Below are positions 13,084 through 25,981 of a stretch of DNA of 64,000 bases, piece after piece (the stretch's first letter is position 1; every line of letters begins with the position of its first letter). The position numbers and the translations under genes were made by a program. The DNA comes from Microvelia longipes (taxonomy: Eukaryota; Arthropoda; Insecta; Hemiptera; Veliidae): assembly GCA_018340805.1 (NCBI GenBank), contig JACMZG010001914.1, positions 826,830 to 890,829 of the forward strand, read 5' to 3'. Under the pieces are notes generated by a model. It saw only the letters and a list, made by a program, of their open reading frames with translations. It was not told the DNA's origin and did no database searches.

Positions 13084-13345
13084 GTGTTTCAGTGGTGACC
13101 GCGTCAATGTAGGCGACGAATCTGACGTTTCACTTTCACTGTGGGAGACATCTTCAGAGATGTAGCACATTATAGATACACATATCACACAGCGCTTTAC
13201 AAAACAAAACTAATTTGTTGGTTCAAAATGAACTGAGTTGAGTTTTGTAGAACTTAGCGTGTCTGTGTATGATGTGTTCTATCCATCAAGATGCCTTCCA
13301 CAGTGGAAGCGAATCGTTGAATTCTTCTACATTGACGTGTTCACC
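13084..13345. mobile_element. Diverged inverted-repeat element
   Basis: The left arm (about 13,084-13,170; CGCGTCAATGTAG and CACTGTGG) is the reverse complement, with substitutions, of about 13,270-13,345 (CCACAGTGGAAGCGAA, CTACATTGACGTG, TTCACCATTAGAA). The centre is AT-rich. A second partial copy of the outer end follows at about 13,378-13,402. A diverged relative is at about 58,640-58,745 (CCTCAGTGGAAACGAAACG, GTTGAGGCGGTTGCCACCGG). Non-coding. Confidence 0.6.
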
Positions 13346-13443
13346 ATTAGAAGAACTTAACTACTATGATCTTAACTATTCACCATTAGAACACCTTAAC
13401 TTTATAGGCCTAATGATTCGACGGAAAATAAAAAAATAAGATA

Positions 13444-13535
13444 ATGGGTACCTAGGAACTTTGTTAAATCTAATCGGATTAGCTACGCTTATCCTCACTA
13501 CTTCTGACACGCTTCGCTCATACTTACATAAAAGA
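13444..13535 (-). repeat. 3' tail fragment of the 5S-bearing dispersed repeat
   Basis: On the minus strand this matches the tail of the repeat at 1381-2125 and of the minus-strand copy at 25,982-26,297. Shared blocks are GGGTACCT..GGAACTTT, ATCGGATTAGCTACGC and CGCTTCGCTC. The rest of the element is missing. Confidence 0.5.
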
Positions 13536-13626
13536 TCGTCTACTTTACAGTTTAGTACAGCTTTAGTCCCCCCTTGCTCATGCTCAGAGTAGGATACTGA
13601 GAAAATTTCTTGGACTGATATTATAT

Positions 13627-13628
13627 TT

Positions 13629-13680
<52 letters not shown>

Positions 13681-13801
13681 TTATTATAAAGAAATATATA
13701 GAAACATTAAGAAAACTTACAATAAAAACGTAACGTTTCGAACTGTTAAAGTTCTTCCACAGACGAAGAGAGACTCATTATATATATATATATTATATTA
13801 T

Positions 13802-13872
<71 letters not shown>

Positions 13873-13873
13873 G
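13627..13873. repeat. (TA)n microsatellites flanking a short spacer
   Basis: Two (TA)n-dominated tracts, about 13,627-13,679 and 13,778-13,873, flank a spacer. The spacer carries AACGTTTCGAACTG and CTTCCACAGACGAAG motifs like those in the nearby inverted-repeat elements. Confidence 0.8.
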
Positions 13874-13960
13874 ATGATGAAGACTGCAGTCCTAAAACAA
13901 AAATATTAAATTATTTAATCATTACAACGTTTCGCTGAACGAAGAAAAATTAGTTTTAAA
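13873..13960 (-). repeat. Terminal fragment related to the 5985-6345 MITE
   Basis: Read on the minus strand it gives GCGAAACGTTGTAATGATT, then ...AGGACTGCAGTCTTCATC, parallel to the right end of the element at 5985-6345. Only one end is visible. Confidence 0.5.
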
Positions 13961-15749
13961 TACAGCGGTCACCCATTCGCTAACTGACCACAATCGCTCC
14001 TCTTAAACAAAACTGATAAATGAACCTAGTTTTACTTGCCACTTGCCGTGCTAAAATAAAACTTTGTATACTTTTGTATTTTATACAGAATTACACTCGT
14101 GGCAAATTTTAACGTAATTAGATTTTTTAAAAAACGTATACAAGTCATGCGATAAAAATTAAACTTTTGTTAAGTAATTAATTACAGCTAATGGCATAGA
14201 TTTTTTTTTTTTTTTTAACTTTATTGATTATTGTCTACAATAAATGTATTTGACATAGTGCTAATGTTAGGAAAGTGACTTGGCGGTCTTGATAGGAGGA
14301 ATCACCCAGTGGTGATACTCCTTGGCGTGTGGTTAGGTTTTAAATGCTGAAATTTTACTTATAATAAATAAAAATTTGGCTTGAACTAAATTAGTTGACT
14401 TTTGAATAGTTGAATTTTCCTGAAATGTTTGCGTTTTTGAATTTAATTAATAATTGGTTATAAAAAGCGGCGGCCCCACTGTCGTCGAAGGCGCCGTGGA
14501 GGATTGGAAGGAATGTTTCTGGAATATGTTGGGACAAGAGGATTAGGATGGGAATCTAATTTGGAATGAAAGGAAAATTGTATCGAGAGGAACAAATGTC
14601 TTTGACGAACGGACATTTGAGGTCATCATGTGGATGTTAAGTTTAGATACGAACCAGGGAGCTTGAACTATTTGCGGAGAACTTTTGACTGAAGACTGAA
14701 TACGTTTTGAGATTTGCATGGTTTCGTGGAACCATATATTACATTTTCAACAACATTTTTTCGTAAACTACAACTAGACCTGTATATCAATTATTGTATC
14801 AAGTCTGGGAAGGGCCCTGGAAAAAAGTAGCCACCTCCCAGGATTCGTTTCGCCCCTCCTACAAGTTCTTGTTGGTCACAGGCCTGCACTATGTTTTAAA
14901 ATTATAGCAGACACACTCAAATACAGACAGATAACTTTGTATAAACCACTCAGAAAGACTAAAAAAATTCTTGTGTTTTGGTTTTTTAGAACTAACACAA
15001 TAACTTATCCCTATATATCTATACGATAGAAGATGAGGAATATCCTTTGTTAGCTATGCAACTGAATTCAAGGGAATGATAAGGAATATTTAAGAACCCC
15101 TCATACTTTCCAAAAACTTTACCAGTGCCGAGGATGTGACCTTGTCTTAACGCATGGATTGATATTATCCTCGGCTTAAGTGTTAAGCATATAATCATTT
15201 ACTCACAGAACAAAAATGGCGGGTGTATTTCCTGAACCCGTATGTTGTTACTTTATGTTATGTATTATCAAAGGACTTATAACAACTTGTAACCAATTAT
15301 AAAGGATTTTCTTTATTAAATTCGCTTAACTAACATGGCGTCCTGGGAAAACGTATTAATTATTATTATATTTTTATAATTTAATTCAATTAAGTTTCAT
15401 ATAGTCATTTACGCTTTTAAATAACACGTATTTTAAAAATAAAAATCGACTATCATTATAATTTAGTATAATATTAAAATATTACTTATTAATCTTAGCC
15501 TGTATTTACCAAATTAAACTTACAACTTGTTTAAATTAATCTACTGTATACACTTCAGTCGGTATTCCTCTAGCTGGATTTAATCTCAATTAGTTTAATC
15601 TAAATATCTAGTTAAGACTCGAAATTAATCGAGAATTTTGTCCTGTTGTGTTTGCGACACTGATTTTTATCTATTTGTTTTGATTTCGTAACGTGTTTTC
15701 ATTCTCTCTGCATCTAATTAAAACTTTGACTATAGTGTAACACACGGAT
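13961..15749. other. AT-rich intergenic; one GC-richer block unexplained
   Basis: About 14,465-14,640 is purine-rich and less AT-rich than its surroundings (starting GCGGCGGCCCCACTG) but has no long open frame and no match I recognise. The rest is AT-rich with no supported gene. Confidence 0.5.
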
Positions 15750-15889
15750 AAAATCAGTTGACAGCGAGGGAAAATAATGCCAGGGAGCCAATGAGGTTAT
15801 TCCTGGATGTTAAACCACGCCCACCTTTTCAAATCGGACTAATCTCATTGTTTCCTCAACACTATTTTCCTGCACTGTCAACTGATTTT
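15750..15889. mobile_element. 140-bp MITE with 27-bp terminal inverted repeats
   Basis: The left terminus AAAATCAGTTGACAG, followed by CGAGGGAAAATA, is mirrored by TATTTTCCTG at about 15,863 followed by CACTGTCAACTGATTTT ending at 15,889. One or two mismatches are seen. The interior holds a second inner inverted pair (AATGAGGTT / AATCTCATTG). Non-coding and very short; superfamily unknown. Confidence 0.75.
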
Positions 15890-18865
15890 GATGACTTCGT
15901 CACAGACAATAATTTCATTAATATGTGTGTGTTATAACCAAACCAATAAGACTTGTGTAAAAAAAGGCAAATCAAGTGTAAAAATAATTTAGATCCTATT
16001 TTACGGCAAGTCTTATCTTTCTCATTTATTACATTGGAGTCATTAAAACAAATGATATCCGACTTAAATATTTAAGTGTATAGTGACTCTCATTATCTTA
16101 CAGAAACGCGCTAGTTTAGTTCTCTGCCATTCCATATAAGCAACATAAAAGGCCTTGATGTTTTCAATTTGAGGCTTGGCATGTATACGCAGAGCACGCA
16201 GAAGTATATAATACTATTATGGTTGTTTTATATACACGCAACGTGTAATTTCATAGAGTAACTATGTGCTTAAATAGCACAATACCTTACCATGCGTACT
16301 TGCCAAGACAAAAATGGAACTCTATATTCTTAGCTTTTAAGTTCTCTACTAGGTAGCGCTGGTATCCAACAGTTTTTATTACACTTGAAATTAAAGGTTA
16401 GAATTAACTTTCGTCTTTCATAGAGCAAATTAACAACAAGAAGATGAACATATTAGATGTTTATTATTATGTATTGATTTGTACAACAAAGTTTACCTGC
16501 ATACAAAATTTCAAATGACTATATACGATTGCTAGGAGTGCCTAAGAATAATGATGAGTGTGTAAGAGTAGAAAAAGTCCACCATCAAGGCTTCATTTCT
16601 ACTATACTAAGGATGGTAAAGAAATACGATTATAAACGTAGAGTCCACTCATTATAAACGTTTAGCTGAAAAATATTATTAATTGTTTAATGATGTGAAA
16701 GATGGTATGGTGAATAGCCTTGATGCTTCCTGTAAAGGATGGTACGCCAGTGACTGCTTCACTTGGCGAGGGAACAGATTCACAACGAAAACAACAAGAA
16801 AGTGGGTTTCTATTAGAATATGTAAATAATTGTACCGAATATGGTTAATCAACTAAAATTCAATTTTCTTGTTTATAAAACAAGTGCCTAATTAAAAGAA
16901 AAAATAAGATAAGTTTAGATAAATGATCCCTAAAAAAATCGTCAATCCATCAAAGTATTATTTAACCTACAAATTTCAAAGTTTTAAGTTAATTTTTAGT
17001 TTTAACTCGATTCGTCAATTAAAACTAGTTTCAGTCGGTGAAATGCCAATTCAGGTTTTAACTGCCGTTTAATTAGATTTTATTAAACTGTAGTTTTAAC
17101 TAGTTTTATGAATACCCAAACTTAGTTTATTCTAATTCTTCTTAACTGTAGTTTAAACTACGCTGGTTAATACTAATAATTGATTTCTCTTGTAATATTT
17201 TCCAGCTGTAATTAATTCTAACAATTGTAATTTATTCAATTATTTAAAATTAAATAATTGATCATAGATACTTTGCACTAAGAATAGCATATATCTGTGT
17301 GGAGAGATAAAGGAATTTATTGTCACATGTTTCATCTCCTCCACCCCACATCCTGTAGCATTTTAGCTCCTTCATCCAAATCTGTATTTTTTAAATGAAT
17401 CCTACAAAGTTCATGATTCAAAATTCATAAATAAATTTCATTCATTCATTTCAAATGAAACATATTTCATTTGAAAAAATGTTTTTGCATATATTATAAT
17501 TTATTTTTCAAAACAAAATATTTTGGAGCGATTGAAGAATATTTCTAATATACGCACTATTTAAGAAAAGTAAAATTACTTTTATAATTCTTCATATAAT
17601 TAATCGAAGGAAAAAATGAAAATATATAAAATACAGACGACTACAACTGCAATACATTCATCACCATTTAAGGTTAGGTCATCATGACAAAGCCTGGGGA
17701 AATAATATCAATCCAGAGATAATCCTGCGAGCCCTTGTACTTTAGGGCCATATCTGCAGCTGAAATACTATCCTCCAATGTGCATAAGAAATTTTGTTCT
17801 CATGTTTCGTCAATTTAACTAGTTCTTGATCCTAGAGAACTTGATTTTTGTACCAAGGTTTATCTAATTTAGTTAAACGGTTTGGTCTGTATGGTAGAAA
17901 ATAACATACATACATTCAACCCAACATACATATGCACAACCATACATACATGCATACAAACGTACTTGCAACAAACGCATGTATGCATTCATGCAGACAC
18001 TTGTAAATGGAAATAAGAAAAATATTTACAAAATTAAAAAGATCTACAAATTTCAAAACATTCAGTCCTAATTCGATACTTGTCAGCCTAAATTCTTGAT
18101 TGCATTCTTATTTTCTTTTAAATTTTTAAAGAACGAAACACAATTAAACTATAAATAACCAATGAATATTAATGAACACATTTTTTCGTCTAAATTTTTA
18201 TGAAAAGATGCCTCTTGTTACGTATTTCTACTTTAAAGTCATTATAAGGTGACTGTAGTTCGGTCAAGTTAATTGGTAGTTGTTCTGTTTAACATTTTGA
18301 CTGATATGTTTAACATTTTGAGTGACAGGTTTAACATTCTTGAATGATTTGTGATTCAGGTTAATAAGGAGGTACCTGAGTGTCCCGAGTACTCTAAGGT
18401 CTCCACGCTAGACCTTCAACTATGCACAACCCTTCTATATAACTTTTAGGTCTTGAGGTTATCTAAGATTTTCAGTTTGGTGCCCTTAATATCAATTGTT
18501 ATAACTTTTTCTTTAAACGCATATTAGTTTAACTGCGTTTTATTGTTTGACATATTTAAAAATAGGAAAACTATATTTTGATGTTCAAATGAAAACATCT
18601 TGTAAAATGCATAAATCTGCATAAATTGTTCAGAGGTAACCTAAGACTAATAGATTTAAGTTTAGAAATAGCTGTTGTGAGTAAACTTCATTTTTGTAAA
18701 GTTCATTACGATTATTTCAGGTTCAAGGACATAAAAGAGCTTTTCTTCAATGAAGATAATTTCAAAAATATAATATGTATTGTCGAAGTGCATTATATTA
18801 ATACATTACCTGAAAAGCAAATAAAGCTTTGACTATTAAGGACGCCATACGGAAGACTAGGGCCA
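15890..18865. other. AT-rich intergenic, little recognised
   Basis: Contains diffuse repetition of TAGTTTTAACT-like strings (about 16,975-17,165), a palindromic TTCATTTCAAATGAAA block (about 17,445-17,475) and a degenerate CATA-type microsatellite (about 17,903-18,000). No supported gene. A 68-codon frame at 18,626-18,832 has no recognised domain. Confidence 0.5.
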
Positions 18866-19430
18866 AAAAAGGCCCTAGCATAGTCGATCAGGGCCTTAAA
18901 GCAGCATAAAAGGACTCTAGATATTTGTATTTTTTAAGTAATGAAAAATATATTTTAAATTTTAAATCTTGTTGGCCCCTAATATTCCATCCAGACGTTT
19001 AAGGGTCCTATATGAAGGTTTGGCCCAATAATAATGATGGCCCTTCACATACTTGATCAGGGCCCTACAGTAGTACAAAAGGGCCCTTGAGATTGAACAT
19101 AAAATAGTTTAATAAATATTACTTTTAAATAAACACACTTGTCTTATTTAAGTCTATTAATTTTTCACTTAAGTTTATTTTATTTACATAAGTTTTAATT
19201 AATTTAAATAAAATAATTGCATTTGATTTATTTTACTAAATACAAGTTAAAAGTAAATAAATTAAATTAAGCTTGCTATAATCAGTAATACTACTTCAGT
19301 TAAATATAGACCATTCTACTTGGGAAACAATATAGGACCCCCCCCCCCCTTCATCCTATTGGGCCCCATTGAGATGTAGATATGGGCCCTTTTAGGCCAA
19401 GCCCTCCTCGAGCCTTTTGGCTCAATCCGC
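18866..19430. repeat. Degenerate GGCCC-rich repeat, period about 170 bp
   Basis: The block around 18,871-18,921 (GGCCCTAGCATAGTCGATCA, then GGGCC) recurs at about 19,039-19,096 (GATCAGGGCCCTAC, ACAAAAGGGCCCTTGAGAT), about 168 bp apart. A third, poorer set of GGGCCC motifs is at 19,358-19,415. The AT-rich spacers are not conserved. A poly-C run lies near 19,338-19,348. Confidence 0.5.
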
Positions 19431-20478
19431 AACTGCTTACATGGATAAGGTTCGAAAGTAAAGAGTCGAAAAAACAGTTTTTGTCAGGAAACGAACAATT
19501 AGCATTTTAGAGTTAAGGTTAAATTAGAGAGTGACCTAAAAATTTAAGTTTAAATTTAAACTCGGTCTGGAATTCTATCGCCAGAACTCGACATCGTATT
19601 ACCTCCATAAACTGATTTATGGCGACACCATAATTTCACAAAACTTTATTTAAATACTATAATCTTAAGATAAATGTTAATTATAAATTATTTACATCTA
19701 TATAAATTAAAAATGAATCCTTGAGATAATAACAATTATATTTTTTTATTGCTATCCTCAACAGCAATTACTTTATATTACTACCAATCTAAAATCAATT
19801 TTAAATATTATATCAATAATCATTTATATGCAAATCATTCCGTTCTTTAAATAATATATTCTGTTGGATAAATTTATTTATTAAAAAATATCTAAAAAAA
19901 AACGGAAGGCTGTTTTTATAAATATATTATTAATAATTGATATTATTATTTATGTCTTTATTTTCTCAACTATTATAACTGATATTTATTTATATTTTTG
20001 CAATTATATATTATATTATTATTTATTTGTTTGTTTATTCCAAACATCTAAGTTGGCGATATGAAAACATGTATTATTATTTTTAATTATGGAATAAATT
20101 ACAAGCTGTTTTTATCCCATTTATTCTTTCTTTCTGTATTCATTCTCTGTTATTTAGAATTATTTGACAGAAATATTATGGTCGTTCTCTGTAGAGCAGT
20201 TCATCTTATTCCCTCCCTCTTTCTCTAAAGCAACTCATAAGTACATTTCCCTGGGAAATTATTTGAAGGAAATTTCAAATTATAACTACTAACAAGACAA
20301 GTTGGCTGATGAGTCTGGTAACGCTCAATTCTAGTACAATTTTATTTATTTTTACATTTTCTCATTTATACTGTTGGCATATAGAAAAAGTATAAACGTG
20401 CCCTAAAAATCATAAATTGAAATTTCACCTGTACTATCCGTTTCAAGCGTTCTTAAGATGTATTAATTGTATACAGTG
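19431..20478. other. AT-rich intergenic
   Basis: Very AT-rich, with no gene or structured element seen. About 20,355-20,400 weakly resembles the 5' start of the 5S-bearing family (CTCATTTATACTG..ATAGAAAAAGTAT), but nothing else of the element follows. Confidence 0.5.
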
Positions 20479-20975
20479 TATAAGGCGCGGTCGAATATCC
20501 ACGGCCTTCTAGAACATTGGATCACCAACAAACTTTTTTTTATAACTTTTTTTTCAAAATTTCAGTAATTAGCCGGATTTGTGATAAATGAAGCCTATTT
20601 CCGTAATTTGCACGCCCTTTTGGTTAATCTCAAAGAGTATTTACATTCACTCAACGATTTATTTTTAATCTAACTTCGTACATACATAACTACTGTTAGA
20701 CGTCAATGTTATCTACCTGATTTGTGGACATGTCATATTTGTTAACATTGACGTCTAACAGTAGTTATGTATGTACCAAGTTAGATTAAAAATAAATCGT
20801 TGAGTGAATGTTAATACTCTTTGAGATTAACCAAAAGAGCGTGCAGATTACGGAAATAGGCTTAATTTATCACAAATCCGGCTAAATACTGAAAATTTTG
20901 AAAAAAAAGTTATAAATAAAGTTTGTTGGTGATCCAATGTTGTAGAAGGCCGTGGATATTCGACCGCGCCTTATA
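20479..20975. mobile_element. Near-perfect 497-bp palindromic (foldback) MITE
   Basis: The two arms are each about 230 bp and nearly identical inverted copies. The ends are TATAAGGCGCGGTCGAATAT and its complement. The inner ends are GACGTCAATGTTA (about 20,700) and TAACATTGACGTC (about 20,743), leaving a loop of about 30 nt. Only a few substitutions and length changes in a T-run separate the arms, so it is either young or kept homogeneous. The flanking TA on each side could be a TA duplication. Short open frames inside are incidental. Confidence 0.85.
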
Positions 20976-22635
20976 GCTGATAGAGTGTTTAAACATAGTA
21001 CGAAAATCTTCCCAAAGATTAGCGATAAGGCAAGGCAAGTATTTTTATTAAATATAAGAAATTGAGTTGAACAACAGATAAAATAAACCACTATTTAAAG
21101 AAGAACGTTAGTTAGGATAAAACATGGCTAAGGTGACAATGTCTTTGTAAATTAAACTTGAAAACACTAAATTGATCTTAAATTCAATTAGTTTAGGATA
21201 ATGTTTAGGAAAGTTTGATCATTTCTAAGCATCAAATTTTCGGCCGTCTCTTTCAGAGTTTGGAAAGAGTAATTGAATTCATTAAAGAGTCAATCTAATT
21301 AATATTTTATTTTTTAAATTAGCGAAATTATACATTTCGCTAAAATACCAAAGACAAAATAGTCTTTGGTCTCTTGACATATTTTTAACAGGCCCAAGAC
21401 ATTAAGGAAATTTAAAATTATCTACTAATTTATTAAATTTAAACTTTTATAAGTTTCGATTATTCTCTATGGTGAATGAAGTTTCTAAAGGACAATGTTT
21501 CTGAGAATTTTGAAAAAGAAGTCTAAAACACTTTTTACTTAATTTATTACAGGACTTGAGGTTTTAAGAACTAAAGTTTGTTAGAAAGGTCGCTGTTATG
21601 GTTTTCGGACTCATGGGGATAGCAGTACTGTGGCGCAGGGAGACACAGACACGAACACACACAGACGCATATCTGGAAGGAAACATGTTTTAAGTCCCGG
21701 AGAGTTATGGCCTGAGAGAGACTTCCAGACAGACTTGTCCCGAAACCTTGCAAGCTATCCCACATCTTTAATTAGAGTAAATTCACAATGTTACTTTTTG
21801 TTTAAAGAAGCTTAAAGCAATTACAAGTTTCACTGTCTGAATCCATCACCGTGCCTTAAGATCTATTTTAGCTTTCATTATTGCTTCTCTCTTTTATCTA
21901 AAAGGAGGAGCTTTAAAGTATGACACATTTTTCATCTAAAGACCATGGTTCAGCGCTACTTGCGTCATAACTTTACTAAGCGCACTATTAGTTCACAATT
22001 TAATAAGAACACTAACTTTGTCTTTCTACAAATAAGTTTATTACTCCAAGCAGAGTCGGCTTTGAGAATAATGCCAGCTATGTTTCACCGGCATAGTAAA
22101 TGGCATTATTGCCGAAAGCTGCTCTCCTTAAAGTATGGAATTAATACTTATTTGTGGCAAGACGAAATCGGTGATGTTACTAACTAATGTCAGTTTGTTG
22201 GTCTCTCAATATTTACCTTCTTGGGGCTCTAGTTTGGAGTGTTTAATTGTAACACTATTACTTTGAATTTTGGAATATGACCGGAATGCTTAGTTCTATT
22301 CTTGAACACTTGTTTGTACTGAAGGAAGTGGAGAAGCTATTTCAAGTTTTTTAGCAAAACGTTTTACATCTAAACTTACTTAAACTTGCTTAGAAAAAAA
22401 ACGTAGCCTGGAATCCATTGTTCTGGTATCAATTGTAACGTTTCCTAATCCAAAGCTGCAAACGAAATAACTAATGCCGCATTGCAGCATCAGAGGATTA
22501 TCAACGCAAGAGGATTCGTCTTGCACCAACTAAACTTCTTTTTGCCAAACTAGAATACGTGGGAGAATAAATAAATGAATGGTTCCTTATAAATATCTTT
22601 TTAGTATATCATTAGTATATCAAAACATGAATAGT
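20976..22635. other. Intergenic, no supported gene
   Basis: Two overlapping short frames around 21,571-21,815, on opposite strands, lie in a slightly GC-richer block (about 21,600-21,765) with an (AC)n run. An 80-codon frame runs at 21,945-22,187. None shows a recognisable domain, so no gene is called. Confidence 0.45.
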
Positions 22636-23162
22636 TGACACAATATAATTGTGCGAGAGACACCAAGGAAATGTAACAAGCAAAAAGTAATGCTACATCT
22701 GGGAACTGTTCCATCATTCGACATTCGTCATCATTGATAGCTCGACATAATGTCATGTCCCACTCTGTTTCGTTACGTCTAACTCATCTGGGCGCGCACA
22801 GAGTTCAGGTTATGGCCTGAACTCACTCTGGCCATCATTTAATTCCGAAGAATATAATATGAAGTATTTACCAGAGACGAGCGGTGCTCTCTTACCGCCA
22901 TCATGCATGGCAAGCAAAACATTGAAGGTAATTGAAGGTCAGAGTGAGTTTAGGTTTTTTCGGCGCCCTGATGAGTTAGACGTAACGAAACAGAGTGGGA
23001 CATGACATTATGTCGAGCCATCAATGATGACGAATGTCGAATTATCATTATCAACAGTTCAACAATTACAACAGTTCAACAATTATCAACAGTTCCCAGA
23101 TGTAGCATTGCTTTTTGCTTGTTACATTTCATAGGTGTCTCTCGCACAAATATATTGTGTCA
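22636..23162. mobile_element. 527-bp palindromic MITE-like element
   Basis: The ends TGACACAATATA / TATATTGTGTCA and the sub-terminal GTGCGAGAGACACC / GGTGTCTCTCGCAC are inverted. Further in, GCTACATCTGGGAACTGTT, CATTCGTCATCATTGAT and GTCCCACTCTGTTTCGTTAC all have complements in the right half. The right arm carries a short local duplication (ACAGTTCAACAATTA repeated, about 23,051-23,080) absent from the left. The central 200 bp is less symmetric. Non-coding. Confidence 0.8.
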
Positions 23163-25779
23163 TCTTTTTAGTGTTTAACTATGAAGAGTTAGGACCCTCC
23201 CTCTTCCAGCTCTCAGTAATGCAACACGAAATTTAAAGCAGAAATTACAATACTTTGCTGTTGTAATTTTATTAAATCATTAGTAAGCATTTTACAAATG
23301 CCTCAGACCAAACCTACCTTAATATATTGAATAACTAATTAATACGTGTTACACAAACAACAGGTGAGTAAAAGGTAATTCTGCTGCGCTTTCAGTAAAC
23401 AGGGTTCCTTACGTAAAACATTAAATTACGTTTAATGATCCCTAAAATACCTCTATATTTACCTAATTTATACCTTTGTAAAGCACTCTAATTACAAAAA
23501 TAAACGTTTGCCTGTACAATCCCTTAGCGTTTAAATTAAATTACACTCAACGTACCGCTACCTATGATATATAATCTTCAAATAGTTTCTACAACATTAA
23601 TAGCAACAAAAAAATGGTCTAAATGGCATTCGAGTAAGACTGAGACCTGAGTATCTAACTTCTAATATATGTTTTTCTCACTTCTTTTTTAATATTTCAA
23701 TATTTTTACTATTTATGTCCTATAATAATAAACCTTAAAATATAAATATATGTTTTACCTTTTAGTATAACGATGAACATTTTTATTATCTTTCATATTT
23801 TAATAATTTGAGTACCAAAATAATAATAATAATATGACCTACATAGACAAATACATTAAAATCCTGAGGTCCGGTTTTTATTTAAGAAAATACAATTATA
23901 AAGGCAAAAATCGAAAAAAAATGTAACAGAATTAAATGTTTTTCTACCTATGTATTTTTTCTATTATTATTATAAATGTTTCTTATCCGAGTATTTTACG
24001 CTATATTAGGTCCCAAAGTTGTTTTTAACTAACACTGTAATTAGGTTGCAGTTTAAATGTAATTTTAGAAAATAGAAAAGACAATCTGGTGGTTAGGACG
24101 ATGTGAAAGAGTTTGGATGGGGTGCGGCACAGGGTACCTCTATAGGGTTTATACTTTTCATTGTGTTTCTTTGTTGTTACATTTTTGTTTTTATAGCATT
24201 TCTACTATCTTCAAAGTTTTAATAATAATAAATACTATAAAACAGACTTTATTGAATTGAAAAAGCAGCCAAATATTAAGCTTCCTTATCTATTCTATTT
24301 CACAAAGCCATAATTACTGATGAATATTTCGTTGTAACGCGGCCCGTATTTTAAATTTAAATACCTCAAACACACTTTTTTCTATAAATAAGAATTAACA
24401 TTTGATCCAGGTAGCGGTTTTACCAAGGTTTATATAGTTAAGTATTATTATCTGCCATCACACGGATAGATTAATACAACTTGGTAAAACCACTTAGAAG
24501 GTCCTAAAACCACCGAAAATGGATTATTTAGTTCAAGTCCCATTTTCGGAATATTAGTGATAAACAGCAATTTTCCTACGGTTTAAATGAAAAAAAATAT
24601 CTATATCTTTTACTTTAAACAACAAACAATACATATCTTTACAAATCTGCAGAAACGATATTAAGTTAAATTTTATTTTTTCCAATGGTTCTTTGATCAA
24701 TTAACATATAAATCAGAATGTAAACAAATCAATTTTTTCCTAATACGTTTGAAACTCAGTACAGTACAGTATTAAGTAATACAGCTCCCTGATATCGTGA
24801 CACTATGTCACTTGTGTAAAGTAGTGATATGAAAAACTGAGGACAACATATATAGGATAGGATAGGATATATAGGATAGGACAACAACCAAGTGGCCGCA
24901 AAGTGGCCACATGGAGGCCCGGGGGCCGCCAGACTCTCCCACAATAATACTTATAAATGTATTATTGCCTCACTTCAAAATGTTGATCAGCAATAATATT
25001 GTATTTTACTGCTAAGTTGCGAGATTCATGCTAAAGGATAAAGAACAATAATAGAAGTATGTATAATAAAACATTGCATATTATCGCTAAGAAAATGTAT
25101 TTTCCGATCTAGAGGCTTATCTAGAATGAAAAGCCGTTTTGTAACTTTATCCACGGTGATGTATTGATGAGTTTCCATCACCTTTTTAAGAAATAGTAAA
25201 GCAAAATTATTTTTATTCATATCCTAATTACACGTTTCCTATGATATTTTTCTTAAACTTACAAGAAAGCAATTTTGCAAGAACAAGCTCGAGGCTAATT
25301 GTTGAATAGGAAACTCCAATTTAGATTATCAGGAATAATAAAATCCAAGTCCATTATCTGTTTTATCTGATCTACTTGCAAGTACATGATAGTAATGGTG
25401 ATTATCATCCTCATAATTTTTATGTGTTCTATGTGTATAATCAAATTATATTAGCATAACTTAAGTTAATTAGTTTTATTATTTTAGTGAATTTTTATAC
25501 TTATTAATTTTACTATAGTTTCTTTGAGGAATTCTTTTTAAAACGCTTAGAGGTTATTTTCCCTTACAGTAGAAATGTTGGAATGAATAACTAAAACTGT
25601 TAATTATGCTGCACTAAGAGGAGACTTAGCTCTTCTATAAGAAATGACATTTATTGTATTGAATTTTAAAACTCTCTGAACTATTTACAATAACACGAAT
25701 TTCATCATAATTAATTTATATGACCAAATCAAGTTGACATATGTGGACCACCTCTCAAAGAAAGGGTGGTAGTGTAGAG
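23163..25779. other. AT-rich intergenic; small inverted repeat at 24,413-24,498
   Basis: No supported gene. The only clear structure is GCGGTTTTACCAAGGTT (about 24,413) against AACTTGGTAAAACCACT (about 24,480), arms of about 15 bp separated by about 50 nt. A short TAGGATA tandem stretch sits at about 24,850-24,880. Confidence 0.55.
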
Positions 25780-25900
25780 CAGTGTTTCTCAATCTTTTTG
25801 ATCCCCAAACCAAAATTTTTAATGGCGACTACTCCGCAACCCAAAATATTTGATGGTGACTGCTCCGCGACCCAAGGGTATAGAATCGCTGGTATAGAGT
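25780..25900 (+). mobile_element. hAT-like terminus fragment
   Basis: The sequence begins CAGTGTTTCTCAATCTTTTT, which resembles the CAGTGTTTCTCAACC termini of many hAT-superfamily MITEs. The following GCGACTACTCCGCAACCC and GTGACTGCTCCGCGACCC form a short imperfect internal repeat, also typical of that group. No opposite terminus (TTGAGAAACACTG) was found nearby, so this is a one-ended remnant. Confidence 0.45.
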
Positions 25901-25981
25901 ATATTAAAATTAAAAAGAACTCCTTGTGTCAAAATACTCTACGAAATCCTTCTAGCTGACATGTTTGAAAAAAATAGTTCC

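Noticed and set aside
21571..21815. Overlapping plus and minus short genes
   Set aside because: Both frames are under 65 codons, lie on opposite strands of the same GC-richer block and show no recognisable domain.
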